Assembly (NCBI GenBank): GCA_036635475.1
Contig: JAVWQH010000001.1
Span: 21,498-85,497, forward strand
Reading direction: 5' to 3'
Source: JAHHUA01 sp036635475
GTDB lineage: Bacteria; Bacillota; Clostridia; Oscillospirales; Ruminococcaceae
DNA: 64,000 bases
Shown here: positions 55,321 to 63,985 of the stretch, one piece after another
Position numbering within the stretch: the stretch's first letter is position 1
Layout: each line of letters begins with the position of its first letter
Translations under genes and position numbers: made by a program
The notes under the pieces: generated by a model
Told to the model about the DNA's origin: nothing
Database searches by the model: none
The model's input: the letters and a program-made list of their open reading frames with translations, nothing else

Positions 55321-57306
55321 ATGACTAAGAAAGCTGCTCCAATTTACGGAAATGACAGCATATCTTCACTTAAAGGTGCGGACAGAGTTAGAAAACGTCC
55401 AGCAGTTATATTCGGCTCTGATGGTCTTGAGGGTTGTCAACATTCCGTTTTTGAAATACTTTCAAATGCAATAGATGAAGCCAGAGAGGGCTATGGAAAC
55501 AAAATTATTGTCACAAAATTTTATGACGGCTCAATCGAAATTTTGGACAACGGCAGAGGTATTCCCGTTGATTTTAACAAAAGAGAAAATTGTTTTAACT
55601 GGGAACTTGTTTTTTGCGAGCTTTATGCAGGCGGAAAATACGATAATAATGAGGGCGAAAACTATGAGTTCTCATTAGGTCTTAATGGACTTGGTCTTTG
55701 TGCAACGCAATATGCGGCAGAATATATGGAAGTGGAGATTTTTAGAGATAACCAGAAATTTAGCCTCAGATTTGAAAAAGGCGAAAATGTGGGTGGACTT
55801 AAAAAAGAAGAATATAACTCCAAAACAACAGGTTCTCGCATAAGATGGCGTCCTGACCTTGACGTTTTCACCGAAACAGATATTCCTGTTGAGTTTTTTA
55901 GAGATATTTTAAAAAGACAAGCTGTTGTTAATGCAAAGTTGACCTTTGTTTTAAAAGTGCAAACAGAAAATGGCTTTGAAACTGAAGAGTTCCTGTATGA
56001 AAACGGCATCAAAGATTATGTTAAGGAACTTTCAGGCGAAGAAACATTATCAAACGTTCAGTATTGGGAAGCTGAAAGCCGAGGACGTGACAGGGAAGAT
56101 ATGCCTGATTATAAGGTGAAATGTTCGGTTTCATTTTGCTTTTCAAATAAATCTCAAGCTATTCAATATTATCATAATTCAAGCTTTTTGGAATATGGCG
56201 GTTCTCCTGAAAAAGCTGTTAAATCTGCTTTTGTATCACAAATTGACTCTTTTATTAAGCAAGCAGGAAAATATCTTAAAAATGAAAGCAAAATTACATA
56301 TGCTGATATTGAGGATTGTTTAGTTTTAGTTTCATCTTCATTTTCCACGCAAACTTCATATGAAAACCAAACTAAAAAAGCAATCGGAAATAAATACATT
56401 CAAGAGGCTATGACGGAATTTTTAAAGCATAATCTTGAAGTGTATTTTATCGAAAATCCAGACGATGCAGCGAGAATTTCCGAACAGGTACTTGTCAATA
56501 AACGCAGCAGAGAAAATGCTGAAAAAACTCGTTTGAATTTGAAAAAGAAATTAGCCGGAAATATTGATATGTCAAATCGTGTTCAGAAATTTGTGGATTG
56601 CAGAACAAAGGATTTGACAAGACGAGAAATTTATATTGTTGAGGGTGACTCAGCATTGGGTGCTTGTAAACTTGGAAGAGATTCTGAATTTCAAGCCATT
56701 ATTCCCGTTAGAGGAAAGATACTCAACTGCTTAAAGGCAGATTATGATAAAATATTCAAAAATGATATTGTCACAGATATTATTAAGGTTTTGGGTTGTG
56801 GGGTTGAGGTAAAAACAAAAGCAAATAAGGAATTTTCAAGCTTTGAATTAGATGGACTCCGTTGGGATAAAATTGTTATTTGTACCGATGCCGATGTTGA
56901 CGGTTTCCAAATAAGAACACTGATTTTGACCTTGTTATACACATTAACTCCAACTTTAATTGATGAAGGACATGTTTATATTGCGGAATCTCCGCTATTT
57001 GAAATCACTTGCCAAAATAAAACCTATTTTGCTTATACTGAAACTGAAAAACAGGGTATAATCGAAAAATTAGGCGATTTGAAATATACTATTCAGCGCT
57101 CAAAAGGTCTTGGTGAAAATGAGCCTGAAATGATGTGGCTGACTACTATGAATCCTAAAACAAGACGTCTTATTAAAGTTACTTCGGAAGCTGCTGAGGC
57201 AACACAAAATATGTTTGATATACTTTTGGGAGATAATTTAGCAGGCAGAAAAGATTTTATTGCTAATAATGGACATCTATATCTGGAAAATGCAGATATT
57301 TCATAA
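55321..57306 (+). CDS. parE: type IIA DNA topoisomerase subunit B (topo IV ParE-like, divergent)
   Basis: ATPase subunit of a type IIA topoisomerase. The GHKL ATPase domain has VRKRPAVIFGS, EILSNAIDEA, DNGRGIPVD and GLNGLGL. The TOPRIM domain has EGDSALGACK and DADVDGFQIRTL. Several signature words differ from classical GyrB/ParE (for example VRKRPGMYIGS and DADVDGAHI), so this is a divergent subfamily. I chose ATG 55321 with GAGGTG 6 bases upstream, giving 661 residues. Subunit A follows by 23 bases. I cannot distinguish a topo IV from a third paralogue without the rest of the genome. Confidence 0.85.
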   Translation: MTKKAAPIYGNDSISSLKGADRVRKRPAVIFGSDGLEGCQHSVFEILSNAIDEAREGYGNKIIVTKFYDGSIEILDNGRGIPVDFNKRENCFNWELVFCELYAGGKYDNNEGENYEFSLGLNGLGLCATQYAAEYMEVEIFRDNQKFSLRFEKGENVGGLKKEEYNSKTTGSRIRWRPDLDVFTETDIPVEFFRDILKRQAVVNAKLTFVLKVQTENGFETEEFLYENGIKDYVKELSGEETLSNVQYWEAESRGRDREDMPDYKVKCSVSFCFSNKSQAIQYYHNSSFLEYGGSPEKAVKSAFVSQIDSFIKQAGKYLKNESKITYADIEDCLVLVSSSFSTQTSYENQTKKAIGNKYIQEAMTEFLKHNLEVYFIENPDDAARISEQVLVNKRSRENAEKTRLNLKKKLAGNIDMSNRVQKFVDCRTKDLTRREIYIVEGDSALGACKLGRDSEFQAIIPVRGKILNCLKADYDKIFKNDIVTDIIKVLGCGVEVKTKANKEFSSFELDGLRWDKIVICTDADVDGFQIRTLILTLLYTLTPTLIDEGHVYIAESPLFEITCQNKTYFAYTETEKQGIIEKLGDLKYTIQRSKGLGENEPEMMWLTTMNPKTRRLIKVTSEAAEATQNMFDILLGDNLAGRKDFIANNGHLYLENADIS

Positions 57307-57329
57307 ACTAAAGGGAGGAGGAAAAGGAA

Positions 57330-59564
57330 TTGGCTAAGAAAAAAGATAATTTACATAAAAAGGTATCTGATAATGAAGCTTACATAGAAAATGCCGGCGT
57401 AGTTATTGACCAAAAAATAACCAGTACTCTTGAAAAAAATTATATGCCATATGCAATGAGCGTTATAATTTCAAGAGCTATTCCAGAAATTGATGGATTT
57501 AAGCCTTCACATAGAAAATTGCTGTATACTATGTATAAAATGGGATTGCTCACAGGAAATAAAACTAAATCTGCAAATGTTGTTGGACAAACTATGCGAC
57601 TTAATCCCCATGGTGACCAAGCTATCTATGATACTTTAGTTAGACTTTCAAGGGGATATGAAGCCCTTTTGCACCCATATATTGACTCAAAAGGTAACTT
57701 CGGTAAAAGCTATTCAAGAGATATGGCATATGCTGCATCACGTTATACCGAGGTTAAGCTACATTCAATATGCAATGAATTATTTGCCGATATTGACAAG
57801 GATACTGTTGATTTTATTGATAACTACGATAATACAACAAAAGAACCAATACTTCTTCCTGTTTCTTATCCGTCTGTACTGGTTAACGCAAATATGGGTA
57901 TTGCAGTTGGTATGGCAAGCTCAATTTGCCCATTTAATCTTGAAGAGGTTTGTGAAACAGCAATTGCGTTGATGAAAAATCCTAATCACGATATAATGAC
58001 TACCTTAAAAGCTCCTGATTTTCCTTTGGGCGGTTACATAATTTACGACAAGGAAAAATTTGAGAGCATTTATAAAACAGGCAGAGGCGGATTTAAAGTT
58101 AGAAGCAGATATAATTATGACAAAGAAAATAACTGTATTGAAATAACACAAATTCCACCCACAACAACTGTTGAAGTTATAATTGATAAAATTATTGATA
58201 ATGTTAAACTGGGAAAAATAAGAGAAGTTTCTGATGTGCGTGATGAAACGGACTTAAACGGCTTGAAGCTTGTAATTGACCTTAAAAGAGGTATTGACCC
58301 CGATAAACTAATGCAAAAACTATACAAAACAACGTCGCTGGAAGATACTTTTTCTTGCAACTTTAACGTTTTAATTGCAGGTGTGCCACAGGTTTTGGGC
58401 GTAGAAGAATTAATCAATGAATGGCTTGCATTCAGAAAAGAATGTGTTAAACGCAGAGTCTATTTTGATTTGAAGAAAAAACAGGAAAAATTGCACCTAC
58501 TTGAAGGTCTTGCAAAAATTCTTGTGGATATTGATAAAGCAATCAGAATTGTTCGTGAAACAACTGAAGAACGTGAGGTTTTGCCAAACCTTATGATTGG
58601 ATTTAGCATTGATGAAATTCAAGCTGAATTTGTTGCGGAAATAAAACTTAGACATCTTAATCGTGAATATATTTTAAAGAGAACCGATGAAACTCAACAA
58701 CTCGAATCTGAAATTAAAGATATGAAAGAGATTTTAGATAGCGATAAAAAAGTTGAAAATGTTATTATTGATGAACTTAAAAATGTTATCAAAAAATATT
58801 CTCAGCCACGTAAAACTATGCTTTTGTATGTTGATGAGGAAGATGAACTTGATGAAGAAGAAGTGATTGAGGATTATCCTGTACATCTTTTCTTCTCAAA
58901 AGAGGGATATTTCAAAAAAATTACTCCTCAATCTTTGCGTATGAGCGGTGAACAAAAGTTAAAGCAAGGTGACGAAATTACCCAACATATTGAGGCGAAG
59001 AATACATCACATTTGCTATTTTTCACTGATAAATCTCAAGTGTATAAATCTCAAGCTTGCGAATTTGATGATACAAAAGCAAGCGTTCTTGGAGATTACG
59101 TTTGGGCTAAGCTTGGTATGGAAGAGGGAGAAATTCCAATATATATGGTTGTAACTGATGATTATAAGGGATATATGGTGTTTATGTTTGAAAATGGTAA
59201 GGCGGCTAAAGTGGAACTATCTTGCTATGAAACAAAAACTAAACGCAAAAAATTAATCGGTGCATACAGCGATAAATCCCCTCTTGTTTCTATTATTAAA
59301 ATTGACGAGGACACTGAACTCATTGCTACTACCAACACAAAACGAACAATGATTTTCCATACATCACTGATGATTGCAAAAACTACGAAAAATTCTATTG
59401 GTGTAAGCGTTATAACGGTTAAGAAAAATGCGTTTATGGAAAAACTAAGGGTGTTTTCTGAAGATATGATTTCTAATGCTCACAGATTCAGAGTGAAGAG
59501 TATCCCATCAGCTGGGTTAATACCTCGTGAAGAAGATTTGGGAGAGCAATTAACTTTACTTTAA
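57330..59564 (+). CDS. parC: type IIA DNA topoisomerase subunit A (topo IV ParC-like, divergent)
   Basis: DNA-cleaving subunit partner of the preceding gene. The breakage-reunion domain starts YMPYAMSVIISRAIPEIDGFKPSHRKLLYTMY. The active-site Tyr is in AASRYTE, near residue 141. A coiled-coil arm covers about 370-490, and the C-terminal pinwheel region (about 510-744) is short and has no GyrA box. The start is TTG with GGGAGGAGG 8 bases upstream. The lack of a GyrA box suggests decatenation or relaxation rather than supercoiling (inference). Confidence 0.87.
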   Translation: MAKKKDNLHKKVSDNEAYIENAGVVIDQKITSTLEKNYMPYAMSVIISRAIPEIDGFKPSHRKLLYTMYKMGLLTGNKTKSANVVGQTMRLNPHGDQAIYDTLVRLSRGYEALLHPYIDSKGNFGKSYSRDMAYAASRYTEVKLHSICNELFADIDKDTVDFIDNYDNTTKEPILLPVSYPSVLVNANMGIAVGMASSICPFNLEEVCETAIALMKNPNHDIMTTLKAPDFPLGGYIIYDKEKFESIYKTGRGGFKVRSRYNYDKENNCIEITQIPPTTTVEVIIDKIIDNVKLGKIREVSDVRDETDLNGLKLVIDLKRGIDPDKLMQKLYKTTSLEDTFSCNFNVLIAGVPQVLGVEELINEWLAFRKECVKRRVYFDLKKKQEKLHLLEGLAKILVDIDKAIRIVRETTEEREVLPNLMIGFSIDEIQAEFVAEIKLRHLNREYILKRTDETQQLESEIKDMKEILDSDKKVENVIIDELKNVIKKYSQPRKTMLLYVDEEDELDEEEVIEDYPVHLFFSKEGYFKKITPQSLRMSGEQKLKQGDEITQHIEAKNTSHLLFFTDKSQVYKSQACEFDDTKASVLGDYVWAKLGMEEGEIPIYMVVTDDYKGYMVFMFENGKAAKVELSCYETKTKRKKLIGAYSDKSPLVSIIKIDEDTELIATTNTKRTMIFHTSLMIAKTTKNSIGVSVITVKKNAFMEKLRVFSEDMISNAHRFRVKSIPSAGLIPREEDLGEQLTLL

Positions 59565-59590
59565 TTTAATTATTTATTTTGCTAATTTTA

Positions 59591-59619
59591 TTGTAAACTA
59601 TGCCGATATATAGTATAAT
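59591..59619 (+). promoter_or_regulatory. promoter before the 211-residue hypothetical gene
   Basis: TTGTAA (59591-59596), a 17-base spacer and TATAAT (59614-59619). Confidence 0.65.
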
Positions 59620-59653
59620 AAAAGAACAGTGACAATTAAGGAGATATAGTGTA

Positions 59654-60289
59654 ATGAATATGCAAAATATATCCAACAATTTTAATAAAAGCGAATTAAA
59701 TGCAAAATCTTTTATTGACAAAGATAAATTTCAAAATATATCAAATGAAGACAGAAAAGAGTTAGCTGAGCAACTTAAAGCGCAAAAAGTTAAGGCTGAT
59801 AAGCTTTTTTTGTCCACAAATTATAAAGGCAATAATATCAGTGTAAAAACTACCAACAAAACAGATGATTTATCAAAAGCAGAAGATGATTTTTACAGAA
59901 AAACCAATGCTTTCCAAAGTTTGCTCTCTTCTATGTTTGAAAATCAAGACAATATGTTTGAGATGGCTAACGGAAGTTTTTCCAAGCTCAATTTTACAAA
60001 TGATGATGCTATTAAAGCCGCAAATTCCATATCCGCATATGGCGACCTTTCTGCGGATAAAGTTGCAAGTAAAATTTTAGATGTTGCTAAGACACTTGCC
60101 GGTGATGACAAGGAAAAAATGGCAACGTTAAAAGCAGCTGTTGAAAAAGGTTTTGACAGAGCCGGAATTGTGTGTATGAAGAACAATCTTCCAAGTATTT
60201 GCAACGACACATACAAAGAAATTCAAATACGTTTCGATAAATGGCAAGATGAAATGAACGCATCATTTATCGAAAAAGCATCAAAATAA
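59654..60289 (+). CDS. hypothetical protein, possible DUF5610-like C-terminal domain
   Basis: A soluble, helical 211-residue protein with no signal peptide. The N-terminal half is polar and Asn/Lys-rich. The C-terminal part (about 135-205: ADKVASKILDVAKTLAGDDKEKMATLKAAVEKGFDRAG, then YKEIQIRFDKWQDEM) recalls the DUF5610 helical domain, but I am not certain. It has its own promoter and a strong terminator, so it is monocistronic. The RBS is AAGGAG. Function is unknown. Confidence 0.7.
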   Translation: MNMQNISNNFNKSELNAKSFIDKDKFQNISNEDRKELAEQLKAQKVKADKLFLSTNYKGNNISVKTTNKTDDLSKAEDDFYRKTNAFQSLLSSMFENQDNMFEMANGSFSKLNFTNDDAIKAANSISAYGDLSADKVASKILDVAKTLAGDDKEKMATLKAAVEKGFDRAGIVCMKNNLPSICNDTYKEIQIRFDKWQDEMNASFIEKASK

Positions 60290-60312
60290 TATAATTCTAC
60301 ATTAATCATCGA

Positions 60313-60346
60313 ATACAGTGTTTGAATGAACAAACACTGTATTTTT
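60313..60346 (+). terminator. terminator after the 211-residue hypothetical gene
   Basis: ATACAGTGTTTG pairs perfectly with CAAACACTGTAT (12 bp, 6-base loop), followed by TTTT. Confidence 0.92.
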
Positions 60347-60347
60347 A

Positions 60348-60589
60348 TGTAGTTAATTCATAAATTAATGTATTTTATATTATTTTGTATAATTTTTACA
60401 TAAAGTGCTTTTTGATGTAAAAGCAGGATATTCTAGTTTTTAATATAGTATTTGTAAATTATATAAAATTTACTATCAAACATTTATTTACAATGACGGC
60501 AAAATAGATATAAAAATAAGCGAATATCTTCACACTACATATAAATTACACAAAAAACGAATATTTTGCAATAATAAATTAAAAACTAA
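60348..60589. other. AT-rich intergenic stretch
   Basis: About 240 bases of very AT-rich sequence with no supported gene, repeat or RNA element. It ends at the promoter at 60590. Confidence 0.5.
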
Positions 60590-60618
60590 TTGTATTATTA
60601 TGCAAGCTGGTATATAAT
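60590..60618 (+). promoter_or_regulatory. promoter of the small-peptide unit
   Basis: TTGTAT (60590-60595), a 17-base spacer and TATAAT (60613-60618). Confidence 0.62.
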
Positions 60619-60672
60619 TAAATTAGATAAAGTAGTGGAAAAATAAAAACTGTATAAATTGTAAGGTTTTTG

Positions 60673-60828
60673 GTGAATAATTCCGTTATAATTCGTAATG
60701 CAGATGAAAATAAAATTCTGCTTATCATATGTGCAGTAAGAGTTTTATTAACAAAATTATCTATCATAGTAGCAAATACTATAATCCATATTACCAGCAA
60801 AATAATAATTAATAATTGGAGGTATTGA
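60673..60828 (+). CDS. possible 51-residue hydrophobic leader ORF
   Basis: A GTG-initiated frame with AAGG 6 bases upstream encodes a hydrophobic peptide (KILLIICAVRVLLTK, then a second Ile-rich stretch). It ends 2 bases before the next ATG, which could mean coupling, but AT-rich DNA yields such frames by chance. Treat as tentative. Confidence 0.22.
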   Translation: MNNSVIIRNADENKILLIICAVRVLLTKLSIIVANTIIHITSKIIINNWRY

Positions 60829-60829
60829 A

Positions 60830-60958
60830 ATGAGATTTTCAAAAAGTACAAAGGGAAATGATTTTGATATGAACAAAGATAGCCTTCACGATTTCTTGAG
60901 ACAGATTGAGCTTACATCTGATGACACAAGATTCGATGATGATGGAGACGAAATATAA
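60830..60958 (+). CDS. 42-residue acidic peptide
   Basis: ATG 60830 has a strong GGAGG 7 bases upstream. The product begins MRFSKSTKGNDFDMNKDSLHD and ends in a run of Asp/Glu (DDTRFDDDGDEI). It has no hydrophobic segment and no Cys. It has a promoter about 210 bases upstream and its own terminator after the stop, so it is a discrete transcript. I do not recognise it. A signalling peptide, precursor peptide or small regulator are all possible. Confidence 0.6.
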   Translation: MRFSKSTKGNDFDMNKDSLHDFLRQIELTSDDTRFDDDGDEI

Positions 60959-60978
60959 ATCAAAATCGATACTCAACA

Positions 60979-61018
60979 ACAAAAACGAGTTTCTTTTAAT
61001 AGAGAAGCTCGTTTTTGT
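60979..61018 (+). terminator. terminator after the acidic peptide gene
   Basis: ACAAAAACGAG pairs perfectly with CTCGTTTTTGT, with an inner TTCT-AGAA. Confidence 0.85.
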
Positions 61019-61035
61019 TAATTCTAAAATTAATT

Positions 61036-61064
61036 TTGCAAAACCAGATAAAATATGATAATAT
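61036..61064 (+). promoter_or_regulatory. trpS promoter
   Basis: TTGCAA (61036-61041), a 17-base spacer and TAATAT (61059-61064). The leader is about 60 bases, too short for a T-box. Confidence 0.65.
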
Positions 61065-61131
61065 AATAGATGTATAAAAAACTGACATATTTTTCAGATA
61101 TGCCAATAAATAACCAAAGGTGGTATGAATT

Positions 61132-62142
61132 ATGGAAAATACTAATCAAGATAGAAAAAAAATTGCCTTTTCAGGTATTCAATCAACAGGTAGCTTTACT
61201 TTGGGTAACTATCTGGGGGCATTGAGAAATTGGGTGAAAATTCAAGACGAATGTGACGGAGTTTTCTGCGTTGTGGACGAACACGCTATTACTGTTCGTC
61301 AAGACCCAACCACTCTTCGCAAAAAAACATTGGAAGCATTTGCTATGATTATGGCTTGCGGAATTGATATTGATAAATCAATTTTATTTATTCAAAGCCA
61401 TGTTCCTGCTCATGCTCAAGCTGCTTGGGTTTTGAATTGCTATACTCAATTCGGTGAGCTTTCAAGAATGACACAATTTAAAGATAAATCAGCAAAACAT
61501 GCTGAAAATATCAATGCAGGACTTTTCACATACCCTAGTTTGATGGCTGCTGATATTTTATTGTATCAAACTGATGTTGTGCCTGTTGGCGAAGACCAAA
61601 AACAACATGTTGAACTTGCAAGAGATATTGCTCAAAGATTTAATGGATTGTATGGCGACGTGTTCACAATTCCAGAGCCTATTATCCCAAAAGTCGGCGC
61701 AAGAATTATGTCACTTCAAGAACCTAAAAAGAAAATGTCAAAATCAGATGAAAATATCAACGCATTTGTAACTTTAAGTGATAGCAATGACGATATTATG
61801 AGAAAATTCAAACGTGCAATTACTGATTCTGATTCTTGCGTTAAATATGGAAAAGATAAAGACGGCGTAAATAATCTGATGACAATTATGTCAGCGGTTA
61901 CAGGAAAAACTTTTGCCGAAATAGAAAATGAATTTGAGGGAAAAGGATACGGTGACTTTAAAATTGCTGTGGGCGAATCAGTTATAGCTGAAATTGCTCC
62001 TGTTCGTGATGAATATTTGAGATTATTGGCTGATAAAGAATATTTAGAGCAATGTTATCGTAAGGGTGCTGAAAAGGCATCTAAACTTGCTGACAGAACT
62101 CTTGCAAAGATGTACAAAAAAGTTGGATTTGTTGCAAAATAA
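61132..62142 (+). CDS. trpS: tryptophanyl-tRNA synthetase
   Basis: TrpS charges tRNA-Trp. The class I motifs are FTLGNYLGAL (the HIGH equivalent, near residue 21, with Thr for the first His as in many bacterial TrpRS) and KKKMSKS (near 202). The length of 336 residues is normal. The RBS is AAAGGTGG. The FakA-middle-domain gene follows by 48 bases and may be co-transcribed. Confidence 0.96.
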   Translation: MENTNQDRKKIAFSGIQSTGSFTLGNYLGALRNWVKIQDECDGVFCVVDEHAITVRQDPTTLRKKTLEAFAMIMACGIDIDKSILFIQSHVPAHAQAAWVLNCYTQFGELSRMTQFKDKSAKHAENINAGLFTYPSLMAADILLYQTDVVPVGEDQKQHVELARDIAQRFNGLYGDVFTIPEPIIPKVGARIMSLQEPKKKMSKSDENINAFVTLSDSNDDIMRKFKRAITDSDSCVKYGKDKDGVNNLMTIMSAVTGKTFAEIENEFEGKGYGDFKIAVGESVIAEIAPVRDEYLRLLADKEYLEQCYRKGAEKASKLADRTLAKMYKKVGFVAK

Positions 62143-62190
62143 CCCCTATACTATATATAGGTGAAAATTTGAAATAGATGGAGAACGATT

Positions 62191-62442
62191 ATGCTTGAGT
62201 ATAAATTTGACACGCAGCTGTTAATTGAGGGGGAAAACCTTTCAGAAGATGATGTTAATGAATATTTTATTAAAAACTTTGATGGAGATTGTTTGCTTGC
62301 TGTTGGAGATGAAACTCTTATTAAAATTCACTTTCATACCAACACTCCATGGAAAGTACTTGAATATTGTGCATCACTTGGGGATATACACGACATCGTT
62401 ATCGAAAATATGGAAAGACAATCAAAGGATTTACAAGGATAA
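62191..62442 (+). CDS. stand-alone FakA middle-domain-like protein
   Basis: The 83 residues match the middle domain of FakA/YloV fatty acid kinase: EYKFDTQLLIEGENL, CLLAVGDETLIKIHFHTN and VLEYCASLGDIHDIVIENM. In FakA this part holds a zinc site made of one Cys and two His. The HFH pair is present, but the Cys expected near the start is missing. No kinase or DegV domain is attached. It may be a truncated remnant or one of the short stand-alone genes seen in Clostridia. Confidence 0.72.
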   Translation: MLEYKFDTQLLIEGENLSEDDVNEYFIKNFDGDCLLAVGDETLIKIHFHTNTPWKVLEYCASLGDIHDIVIENMERQSKDLQG

Positions 62443-62463
62443 TCAAAGTTTATATTATAATGA

Positions 62464-62503
62464 AAAAGTTGCCACACTGAATAAATCAGCAGGCAACTTT
62501 TTT
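62464..62503. terminator. terminator between the FakA-like gene and dinB
   Basis: AAAAGTTGCC pairs with GGCAACTTTT, followed by TTTT on plus. On the minus strand CTTTTTC follows, so it can serve dinB too. Confidence 0.88.
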
Positions 62504-62532
62504 GTTTGCAATTTTAGTTAAAGCCTCAACAA

Positions 62533-63774
62533 TTATCGGCTGTTGAATGTGGGCATATGGACTTCTTGTGTAGTGTTGCCCGTCGGCATATGATTTGGCA
62601 ACATTAATGCTGCACGTTGAATTGCTGTTTTCCCAAAACGAGTTCTCAATAAATCAACAGTTGTTTCGAGTTTTTCTTTTGAAAGCTCATCGCCACGATC
62701 TACAAAAAGACTTGTTTGCACACCGTTATCATAATGCGTTAAATTTGTGGCTCGCACTCCTAATGCACGAACATCTCTTTGCCATTCCCAGTTCTTGTTA
62801 AAAAGTTCCATTGCTGATTTTGAAATAACTTCACAGGAACGAGTTGGCGAGTGAAGGGGCATACCATGTTCACAATAGTTGATCAGATTGTCTTTTATGG
62901 ATATTACAACATTAGCTGCAACTAAATTATCTTTTCTCAACCGTCTTGAAACTTCTTCGCTCAGGGACATTAAAACCTGCCACACCTGTTCAGAGTTTTC
63001 TAAGTCATATTTGCAAGTAGTTGAATTTCCAACAGATTTTGCATCATACTGAAAATCTTGATGTGACACATTAGAACAATCAAGTCCCATAGCATTTTGC
63101 CAAAGATTATAGCCGCTTTTGCCGAACATATGGAAAAGCCGTTGGGGAGTTGCATCGGCAATTTCTCCTATTGTGTATATTCCAACACTGTTAAGGCGAC
63201 GTTGAGTTGCTTTTCCAACACCCAATAAATCTTCACAGGGAAGTTCCCAGACGATTTTTTTAAATGTATCTTTTTCAATAACTGTTGTACCATCTGGCTT
63301 TTTAAGGTCACTTCCGAGTTTGGCAAATATTTTATTAAAACTGACACCAACGGAAATGGTCAGTCCAAGTTCAGCTTTCATATCTTCACGAATTTTATCG
63401 GCAATAGTTTTGCCATCACCGAAAATACCAGTGCTGCCGGTTACATCAAGCCAACATTCATCAATGCCAAACGGTTCGATTTGGTCGGTGTATCGGCTAT
63501 AAACCTCTCTTGCACGTTTAGAAAAATAATAGTATCTCTCAAAGTGGGGAGGAACAATCTCCAAATTGCGACATTTTTGTTTGGCTTGCCATATGGTTTC
63601 GCCTGTTTTTATACCATATACTTTGGCATGTTGGTTCTTGGCAAGGACTATTCCATGCCTATCATCTTGACTTCCGCAAACAGCAATGGGAATATCGTTA
63701 AGCCGAGGATTATCGTGACATTCAACGGAGGCAAAAAAGTTGTTTAAGTCACAGTGCAATATAGTTCTTGTCAA
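62533..63774 (-). CDS. dinB: DNA polymerase IV (Y family)
   Basis: Error-prone translesion polymerase. The catalytic acids are visible in CDLNNFFASVE near the start and in FGIDECWLDVTGS near residue 105. The little-finger domain and a beta-clamp motif (QTSLF) lie toward the C-terminus. I chose TTG 63774 with GGAG 8 bases upstream. The longer ATG start at 63798 would overlap the LexA box. Product is 413 residues. SOS control is supported by the LexA box in its promoter. Confidence 0.93.
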   Translation of the reverse strand: MTRTILHCDLNNFFASVECHDNPRLNDIPIAVCGSQDDRHGIVLAKNQHAKVYGIKTGETIWQAKQKCRNLEIVPPHFERYYYFSKRAREVYSRYTDQIEPFGIDECWLDVTGSTGIFGDGKTIADKIREDMKAELGLTISVGVSFNKIFAKLGSDLKKPDGTTVIEKDTFKKIVWELPCEDLLGVGKATQRRLNSVGIYTIGEIADATPQRLFHMFGKSGYNLWQNAMGLDCSNVSHQDFQYDAKSVGNSTTCKYDLENSEQVWQVLMSLSEEVSRRLRKDNLVAANVVISIKDNLINYCEHGMPLHSPTRSCEVISKSAMELFNKNWEWQRDVRALGVRATNLTHYDNGVQTSLFVDRGDELSKEKLETTVDLLRTRFGKTAIQRAALMLPNHMPTGNTTQEVHMPTFNSR

Positions 63775-63792
63775 AAAAATCATCTCCATTAA

Positions 63793-63804
63793 GAACATAT
63801 GTTC
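63793..63804. promoter_or_regulatory. LexA (SOS) box
   Basis: GAACATATGTTC is a perfect match to the Firmicute LexA consensus GAAC-N4-GTTC. It covers the predicted dinB transcription start. Confidence 0.92.
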
Positions 63805-63806
63805 TT

Positions 63807-63835
63807 ATTATAGTAAGTTATTTTGTAAATGTAAA
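63807..63835 (-). promoter_or_regulatory. dinB promoter
   Basis: On the minus strand, TTTACA (63835-63830), a 17-base spacer and TATAAT (63812-63807). The LexA box begins 3 bases after the -10. Confidence 0.8.
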
Positions 63836-63956
63836 GGGGAATTATATGATATTCCATAAAACTCTATATTAATGAGAATTTAGACAGGGATATTACTCGA
63901 ATAATATAGAAACGGAAAATAAATTAGCAAAATCTATATTTTTTTCTCAAAAGCGG

Positions 63957-63985
63957 TTGACAAAGGAAAACGAGTATGGTAATAT
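63957..63985 (+). promoter_or_regulatory. strong promoter leading out of the window
   Basis: Perfect TTGACA (63957-63962), a 17-base spacer and TAATAT (63980-63985), close to the right edge. The gene it drives is outside the window. Confidence 0.7.

Noticed and set aside
60618..60851. 77-residue hydrophobic minus-strand frame
   Set aside because: No RBS, lies over the promoter/leader and RBS of the acidic peptide unit; AT-rich DNA gives Ile/Leu-rich frames by chance.
62152..62168. CCTATA-CTATA-TATAGG palindrome after trpS
   Set aside because: Short, AT-only stem core and no T-run. Likely chance in AT-rich spacer DNA.
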